The notes beneath the pieces were generated by a model. It was not told the DNA's origin, ran no database searches, and was given only the letters and a program-made list of their open reading frames with translations. A stretch of 64,000 nucleotides of DNA from Gammaproteobacteria bacterium (GTDB lineage: Bacteria > Pseudomonadota > Gammaproteobacteria > JAPPPA01): NCBI GenBank assembly GCA_030425645.1, contig JAUHZK010000007.1:62001-126000 (forward strand), in the 5' to 3' direction. This document shows, one piece after another, positions 59,112 through 64,000 of the stretch (position 1 is the stretch's first letter; every line of letters begins with the position of its first letter). Both the position numbers and the translations under genes were made by a program.

Positions 59112-59840
59112 TTAGAAGCTAGCGAGCTTTTGCTGCGCGAGTTTAGCCTGCGTAGTGCCGGCATAGTCGGTTACTACTTGTTGCAGCAACTTACGCGCTT
59201 CGTCTTTATGCCCTTGAGCCAAACGGGTATAGCCTAGCTTTAACATCGCATCACGGCCCTTTTTGCTGCCCGGGTATTGAGTCAACACCGCCTCAAAGGC
59301 TGTAGCCGCTTTAGCAAAGGACTGCCCCACATACAAACTTTCACCCAACCAATACTGGGCATTAGGTGCCAAATCATGCTGCGGGTATTGCTTCAAGAAC
59401 TGCGTAAAGCCAACGTTGGCTTGGTCATAACGGCCTTTTTTCAATAAGCCGAAGGCCTGGTCATAGGCTAGCTTGGCATTATCCGTTGCTACCGGCGAAG
59501 CGCCACCAGTGCTAGCACCGTTGGATTCCAACGCTTGCAAACGGCTATCCAAATCAACATAGAGATTTTTCTGCTGGGTGCGCAACTGGGTTAACTCAAA
59601 ACTCATGCGCTCTAACTCACCACGTAACTCTCGTTCACGGGCCTGCAACTCTTGCAGGTCGGTAAACAGGTTCACTTGGTTTTGCCCCTGCGCACGACGC
59701 TCCAGATCAGCAAGCCTAGAGCTCATCTCGTTAAGTTTTACTTCCGTAGGGCTAGGCTGCCCCGGTTGCCCATTTAACGGCACACAGGCAGCAGCGCCAA
59801 GCACTAGCGAAGCAACACCAAGGCAACGGAAAAAACGCAT
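59112..59840 (-). CDS. cpoB: Tol-Pal system protein CpoB (YbgF)
   Basis: ATG 59840 (242 residues; an upstream in-frame codon also exists). A signal peptide is followed by a coiled coil (about 30-105, E-L-R-G-E-L-E-R-M-S-F-E-L) and C-terminal TPR repeats (Y-D-Q-A-F-G-L-L-K-K-G-R-Y-D-Q-A and Y-W-L-G-E-S-L-Y-V-G). It couples outer-membrane constriction with peptidoglycan synthesis, together with TolA. Confidence 0.93.
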   Translation of the reverse strand: MRFFRCLGVASLVLGAAACVPLNGQPGQPSPTEVKLNEMSSRLADLERRAQGQNQVNLFTDLQELQARERELRGELERMSFELTQLRTQQKNLYVDLDSRLQALESNGASTGGASPVATDNAKLAYDQAFGLLKKGRYDQANVGFTQFLKQYPQHDLAPNAQYWLGESLYVGQSFAKAATAFEAVLTQYPGSKKGRDAMLKLGYTRLAQGHKDEARKLLQQVVTDYAGTTQAKLAQQKLASF

Positions 59841-59895
59841 GATAAACACCTATGGGTTAGGCCCTATGAGTTAGGCCTATGAGTTAGGACAACAA

Positions 59896-60429
59896 TTAGT
59901 AACGCAATTCAACACGGCGGTTCAAAGACCAGCTGCGCTCGTCATGACCCAACGCTGCCGGTTTTTCTTCACCATAGCTAAGGATACGAATCTGAGCTGG
60001 GGTCACGCCGTAAAGCAACATCATGCGACGCACTGATTCTGCCCGCTGTTGCCCCAAAGCAATATTGTATTCACGAGTACCACGCTCATCGGCATGGCCT
60101 TCTAGCACGACACTCTCAGACGGCGTAGCCGCCAAGTACTTAGCGTGCGCCTCTACCAACTGGCGACCTTCAGCACTGAGGCTAGAGTCGTCAAAGGCAA
60201 AATAGATAACACGACTCTGCAGTGGCGAGTCGGGATGATTTAACGGGTCTACCTGCCAAGCCGGGCCACGCTCAATCGTAGTCACCTGGGCACCAGAGCC
60301 ATTACTACCGTTGCTAGCAGCCGGGTCAAAACCACCATTTTCATCGGTTTTCACTACATCTTGACCACCACAAGCAGCCAACAGTGCAATTCCAGAAACC
60401 AGTAAACCGTTACGTAATATCTTGTTCAT
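59896..60429 (-). CDS. pal: Peptidoglycan-associated lipoprotein Pal
   Basis: A 177-residue lipoprotein (L-L-A-A-C at 16-20). The OmpA-like domain has I-Y-F-A-F-D-D-S-S-L, L-E-G-H-A-D-E-R-G-T-R-E-Y-N and S-Y-G-E-E-K-P-A, the peptidoglycan-binding residues. It ties the outer membrane to the wall. Confidence 0.96.
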   Translation of the reverse strand: MNKILRNGLLVSGIALLAACGGQDVVKTDENGGFDPAASNGSNGSGAQVTTIERGPAWQVDPLNHPDSPLQSRVIYFAFDDSSLSAEGRQLVEAHAKYLAATPSESVVLEGHADERGTREYNIALGQQRAESVRRMMLLYGVTPAQIRILSYGEEKPAALGHDERSWSLNRRVELRY

Positions 60430-60467
60430 TGTTAATTCCTAGCTGTACAAGCAATAGAAGAATAGGT

Positions 60468-61763
60468 CTATTTTACAAAAGGTGACCAAATAGGTTCACG
60501 AATATCACCAAAAGAGTCGCTAAGCCGTTGATGCACTTGGCCGTCAACCGACACCGCCGCCAACTCCGCGCGATTTCCGCGCTGCGTGGCGTAGACAATA
60601 ATGGCACCGTTCGGCGAAAAGCTTGGCGACTCATCCAAAGCACCGTCAGTCAACGTCAGCTGGCTACGGCTAGCAATATCAAATACGGCAATTTTATAAC
60701 TACCGCGGTCATTGGTAACCAAGGTGAGTTTTTTGCCATCCGGCGAATAACGCGCGCGCAGATTTTCTTTACCTTCAAACGTTAAGCGCTGGATACGATT
60801 GCTGGATAAATCCATTTCGTAAATTTGTGCACCGCCGCCACGGTTCGAGGTAAATACCAATTTGTCGCCATTCGGAGAAAACGCCGGCTCGGTATCAATC
60901 GAAGGATTACGCGTAAGGCGCTGTTTGCGCCCACTGGCAATATGGTGCAGCCAAATATCAATATTGCCGCCCTTTGAAAGCGTCAAAGCTATGCGGGAAC
61001 CGTCTGGCGAAAATACCGGCGCGCCGTTAATGCCATCTTGGCTCGACACCTTAGTCCGCTGCCCCGTACGCAGGTCTTGAATATAAATAGCCGAGCGGCC
61101 CTTCTCAAAACTCACGTACGCAAGCTGCTGACCGTCTGGCGACCAAGTCGGTGACATTAATGGCTCAGCCGAACGGGTTACTGGGCGCGGATTGGCACCG
61201 TCAATATCTGCCACATTCAAGACATATTGCAGGCCACCATCACGCTGAGTAAGAGAGACATAGGCGATATTGGTATTAAATGCGCCTCGCTCACCCAAAA
61301 TTTTCTCGTAAATCAGGTCGCTAATGTAGTGCGCACCGGCGCGCTCCTGCCCTTTAGCCACAGGAATGTTATAGGCCGACAGGCGCTCCTGCTTAAACAC
61401 GTCCAGCAGTTCAAATTGGTAGATATAGCCGCCATTTCCGGCCGGCTTAATATTGCCCACCACCAGAAAATCCATATCGAGAATGCGCCAGTTCGGATAG
61501 TCCACGGCCGCCGACGTGCTAGGTTTCTCTAACATATCGCCACGCGCCATCGCCTTAAAGCGCCCGGTGAGCTGTAAGTCGGTTTCAATAATGCGAGCGA
61601 CGTCATTATCGCCGGTGCTGGCGCCCTCCAACATCTCAAATGGCACCACCGCAATCGGTAAAGCGCCGACTGCACCTTGTGTAATTTCAACCTTAAGCAC
61701 AGCCTGCGCTGGCAACCAGCAAGAGGCTAAAACAAGGATGGCAACTCGGAAAAACGATTTCAT
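60468..61763 (-). CDS. tolB: Tol-Pal system protein TolB
   Basis: ATG 61763 (431 residues) begins [12 protein letters not shown], a signal peptide ending in QA. After an N-terminal alpha/beta domain, six propeller blades with the S-P-D-G or S-P-N-G motif repeat (P-T-W-S-P-D-G, V-F-S-P-D-G, A-F-S-P-N-G, Y-S-P-D-G, F-S-P-N-G). It is periplasmic and shuttles between Pal and TolA. Confidence 0.96.
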   Translation of the reverse strand: MKSFFRVAILVLASCWLPAQAVLKVEITQGAVGALPIAVVPFEMLEGASTGDNDVARIIETDLQLTGRFKAMARGDMLEKPSTSAAVDYPNWRILDMDFLVVGNIKPAGNGGYIYQFELLDVFKQERLSAYNIPVAKGQERAGAHYISDLIYEKILGERGAFNTNIAYVSLTQRDGGLQYVLNVADIDGANPRPVTRSAEPLMSPTWSPDGQQLAYVSFEKGRSAIYIQDLRTGQRTKVSSQDGINGAPVFSPDGSRIALTLSKGGNIDIWLHHIASGRKQRLTRNPSIDTEPAFSPNGDKLVFTSNRGGGAQIYEMDLSSNRIQRLTFEGKENLRARYSPDGKKLTLVTNDRGSYKIAVFDIASRSQLTLTDGALDESPSFSPNGAIIVYATQRGNRAELAAVSVDGQVHQRLSDSFGDIREPIWSPFVK

Positions 61764-61793
61764 AATCAGCAATTCACTATTCAAACAGGCACG

Positions 61794-62810
61794 CTACTGC
61801 GGCCTAAATAAAAATTCTATCTCGCGCTCAAACACATCAGGGTTTGGCGGCGCAGGCAACGGCGACGCATCCTCAACGGCTTTCACAACCGAGCGTTGAA
61901 ACAAGGCGTTGCCACCGCAACGAGACGTTTGCGGCTCTACTCGCACCACTTCACCACCGGGAATCTGGGTCACGCGCAATACGCATTCCGCCACCTCAGC
62001 AGTATCAGGACGAATCCATTGCCGCTGTACCGCCTGCGCGATTAGGCCGCGATAGATTTCCCGGTCACGCGCTGCTTCATCACTATTCTCTTCAGCCGCA
62101 ATCGCCGCTGCCAATTCACTTTCTAGCGCCGCTCGACGGCGCGCCTCTTCGGCACGCTTTTTAGCCGCGGCTTCCTCTTTAGCCTTACGTTCTGCGGCCG
62201 CCTTCTGACGCGCCGCCTCCTCAGCTTTCGCCTTGCGCTCAGCTTCTGCTTGCTGCGCAGCTAACTTGGCCTGCTCTTCGGCAATGCGCTTATTCTCGGC
62301 CTCCAACTTAGCTTTGGCCTCGGCTTCTTTCTTTTTCTGAGCTGCAACTTCTTTCAAACGTTGCTCTTCGGCAATTCGTTGTTTTTCAACTTCTGCTTTG
62401 CGGCGTTCTTCAGCCTTGCGCTTTTCGGCTAAGGCCGCCAAACGCTGCTGCTCTTTTTCACGTTCCGCTTTAGCCTTCTGCGCTTCGGCTTTGCGTTTTT
62501 TCTCTAAGGCTTGCAGGCGCTTTTCTTCTTCTTGGCGCTTCTTTTTAGCCTCAGCCGCGGCGGCCTTAAGTTTATTCTGGCGGTCTTCTTCAGCCTGTTT
62601 CTTTTGATCTTCCAAGGCCTGTAGACGCGCCACTTCCTGCTCAACCTGATTGGCATCCAACACTTCGGCCAGCACCGGCTCGGGCAGGTTGTTACTAGGC
62701 GGTGGCAGTACGGTTTTACCACTATCTAAATTAAAGGTAATTAACAGCGAGCCAAGCAGCACAACGTGTAAACCGACCGAGCTAAAAAAAGCTTTAATGG
62801 TAGTGAGCAT
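61794..62810 (-). CDS. tolA: Tol-Pal system protein TolA
   Basis: A 338-residue protein with one membrane helix (about 7-27), a very long Ala/Lys/Glu-rich helix (about 55-245) spanning the periplasm, and a C-terminal domain with G-L-I-A-Q-A-V-Q-R-Q-W and the C-V-L-R...S-R-C-G Cys pair. It links the TolQR motor to TolB/Pal. The helix is low in complexity, as normal for TolA. Confidence 0.95.
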   Translation of the reverse strand: MLTTIKAFFSSVGLHVVLLGSLLITFNLDSGKTVLPPPSNNLPEPVLAEVLDANQVEQEVARLQALEDQKKQAEEDRQNKLKAAAAEAKKKRQEEEKRLQALEKKRKAEAQKAKAEREKEQQRLAALAEKRKAEERRKAEVEKQRIAEEQRLKEVAAQKKKEAEAKAKLEAENKRIAEEQAKLAAQQAEAERKAKAEEAARQKAAAERKAKEEAAAKKRAEEARRRAALESELAAAIAAEENSDEAARDREIYRGLIAQAVQRQWIRPDTAEVAECVLRVTQIPGGEVVRVEPQTSRCGGNALFQRSVVKAVEDASPLPAPPNPDVFEREIEFLFRPQ

Positions 62811-62811
62811 G

Positions 62812-63264
62812 CTACTGCGCAGCCTCTAGGTTACGGATTGCTGGCGGCGGGTCCGTAATCAAACCGACCTTTGGTGCACCGGCCTTTTGCAGTAGCGCCA
62901 TCGCCGACACAACACGACCATAGTTGACGCCACGGTCACCTTTCACCATTACTGGGGTATTTGGCTTTAGTCGCAATACCGCGGCAGCTCTAGCCATCAA
63001 TATCTGTGGCGCAACCGGTTGATCCGGCTCGTCACCGACGTTTAAAAAGAATTGGCCGTCAGCATCAACACTCACCACTAGGGGTTCCTGACCTTCCGCC
63101 TCACTCGGATCCAAGGCCTTAGCATCCGCCTTCGGCAGATCCACCGTCACCCCCTGGGTTAACAAAGGCGCGGTAATCATAAAGATCACCAGTAGCACCA
63201 ACATCACATCGATATAGGGCACTACGTTCATTTCCGCCATTACGCGACGTTTTTGCTTAGCCAT
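62812..63264 (-). CDS. tolR: Tol-Pal system protein TolR
   Basis: A 150-residue ExbD-family protein with a single helix carrying the key Asp (P-Y-I-D-V-M-L-V-L-L-V-I-F-M-I-T-A-P) and the periplasmic domain (V-D-L-P-K-A). It forms the proton-driven motor with TolQ. Its stop is one base from the tolA start. Confidence 0.96.
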   Translation of the reverse strand: MAKQKRRVMAEMNVVPYIDVMLVLLVIFMITAPLLTQGVTVDLPKADAKALDPSEAEGQEPLVVSVDADGQFFLNVGDEPDQPVAPQILMARAAAVLRLKPNTPVMVKGDRGVNYGRVVSAMALLQKAGAPKVGLITDPPPAIRNLEAAQ

Positions 63265-63291
63265 AAGTTATTCCCGAACGAGCTGGCCGCC

Positions 63292-63984
63292 TTACGCCTT
63301 GTCTGCAGGGCCTTGTAGGTGGCGCAACAAGATCTGCGTCAACTCTTCAGCAAAGGTTTCATAGCGCGTATCCAGTCGTTCTACCCGATTAGACAAACCG
63401 TTGTAGGCCACCACCGCCGGAATCGCTGCAAACAAACCCATGGCTGTAGCCACCAAGGCTTCTGCAATACCTGGTGCAACCATCGACAGCGTTGCCTGCT
63501 GCACGCCGCCTAAGGCTCTGAACGAGTTCATGATGCCCCAAACAGTACCGAACAAGCCGACATAGGGAGAGGTGGAGCCAATCGTCGCCAGCATTGTCAA
63601 TTCGGCTTCTAAGCTGTCGATTTCGCGGGTAGTGTGGACTTTCATCGCGCGCGTAATGGCCTCATCCGGCGCAAAACCATGACGCGGTTTGTCCTCATCC
63701 TGAGCAACCCGCAAATACTCTTTAAAGCCCGCCAAAAAGATTGCCGCCAAACCCTGCTGTTGACCGCTTTCGCGGACCTGGTGGTACAACTGCGTGAGAT
63801 CGTCAGCTTTCCAAAACTGCTGCTCAAAGTTCTGTGCCGCCTTTTGGGCCACGGCCAGCTGGCGACGTTTTTTCAGAATAATCGTCCAAGACGCCACTGA
63901 AGCTAACAGCAGCATTAGCATCACTAACTGCACCAGCAAGCTAGCGCCAGTAATAAGCCCCAAAATCGACATATCGTGGTTCAT
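63292..63984 (-). CDS. tolQ: Tol-Pal system protein TolQ
   Basis: A 230-residue ExbB-family membrane protein with three helices (about 10-35, 130-155 and 170-195), with G-L-F-G-T-V-W-G-I-M and A-P-G-I-A-E-A-L-V-A-T-A motifs, the proton channel part. It is the first gene of the operon in the window; a good AGGAAG box precedes the start at 63984. Confidence 0.96.
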   Translation of the reverse strand: MNHDMSILGLITGASLLVQLVMLMLLLASVASWTIILKKRRQLAVAQKAAQNFEQQFWKADDLTQLYHQVRESGQQQGLAAIFLAGFKEYLRVAQDEDKPRHGFAPDEAITRAMKVHTTREIDSLEAELTMLATIGSTSPYVGLFGTVWGIMNSFRALGGVQQATLSMVAPGIAEALVATAMGLFAAIPAVVAYNGLSNRVERLDTRYETFAEELTQILLRHLQGPADKA

Positions 63985-64000
63985 GTTTCTTCCTATTCAG

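Noticed and set aside
61794-62810. Low-complexity Ala/Lys/Glu repeat in tolA as a possible repeat expansion
   Set aside because: The long charged helix is normal for TolA and needs no special explanation.
1-64000. CRISPR array or insertion sequence
   Set aside because: No regularly spaced repeats and no transposase-like protein were found anywhere in the window.

Overview
The window reads as the chromosome of a free-living, aerobic, probably marine gammaproteobacterium. Gene content supports the class with good confidence: the tolQRAB-pal-cpoB-queE-queC-tRNA-Lys order also found in pseudomonads, a full-length FadE, the long isocitrate lyase type, a CysB/CysI/DUF934 sulfur block, HrpA, MazG, RraA and RluE. 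A Cellvibrionales/Spongiibacteraceae-like source is a guess from overall flavour only.

Layout. 0-4.7 kb: the start of an Npt1/Npt2-like nucleotide transporter (cut by the window edge), then an overlapping pair made of a serine hydrolase and a large signal-peptide-bearing protein with dikinase domains. 4.8-12.3 kb: an ADP-ribosyltransferase-like protein, isocitrate lyase with a divergent LysR regulator, RluE, RraA, DsbB, glutathione peroxidase, an alpha/beta hydrolase and an SCP2 protein. 12.4-20.8 kb: an orphan ParA plus GAF protein, a large compound inverted repeat, HrpA, MazG, DusC and a DUF2058 protein. 20.8-28.8 kb: a YHS protein, a sulfur assimilation block (CysG, TauE/SafE, CysB, CysI, DUF934) and an ABC exporter. 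28.9-33.7 kb: an SMP-30-like lipoprotein, a PAS-GGDEF-EAL protein, DusA and a Met/His-rich outer-membrane protein.

33.7-50.1 kb is the most distinctive chromosomal block, a photolyase/membrane-lipid stress cluster. It holds an SRPBCC-SDR fusion, a MerR regulator of the LitR/CarH type whose B12-binding motif is missing, two FAD oxidoreductases, DUF1365, a cyclopropane-synthase-like methyltransferase, DNA photolyase, a small basic protein, an SDR, a 48-residue DUF2256 zinc-ribbon protein, FadE, a TIGR01777 epimerase, DUF3833, a chalcone-isomerase-like protein and an MFS carrier. Short TATACAA/TGTACAA half-sites recur in its promoters. A 34-bp palindrome covers the MFS start codon. Facing the other way from that palindrome is a promoter-like element followed by about 100 nt of hairpins, with a CCUCC (anti-Shine-Dalgarno) loop and a strong terminator: a candidate undescribed small RNA.

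50.2-57.6 kb is a 7.4-kb integrative mobilizable element inserted in the 3' end of tRNA-Lys and bounded by perfect 51-bp direct repeats. It carries a tyrosine integrase, a DUF4224 protein preceded by a 32-codon ORF, MobC, a MobA-type relaxase with a nested MobB-like gene in another frame, a RepL-like winged-helix protein, candidate oriT and oriV sequences and four unknown cargo genes. One 25-bp palindromic motif occurs in three of its promoters, suggesting a single regulatory circuit. 57.7-64.0 kb returns to the chromosome with queC, queE and the Tol-Pal operon.
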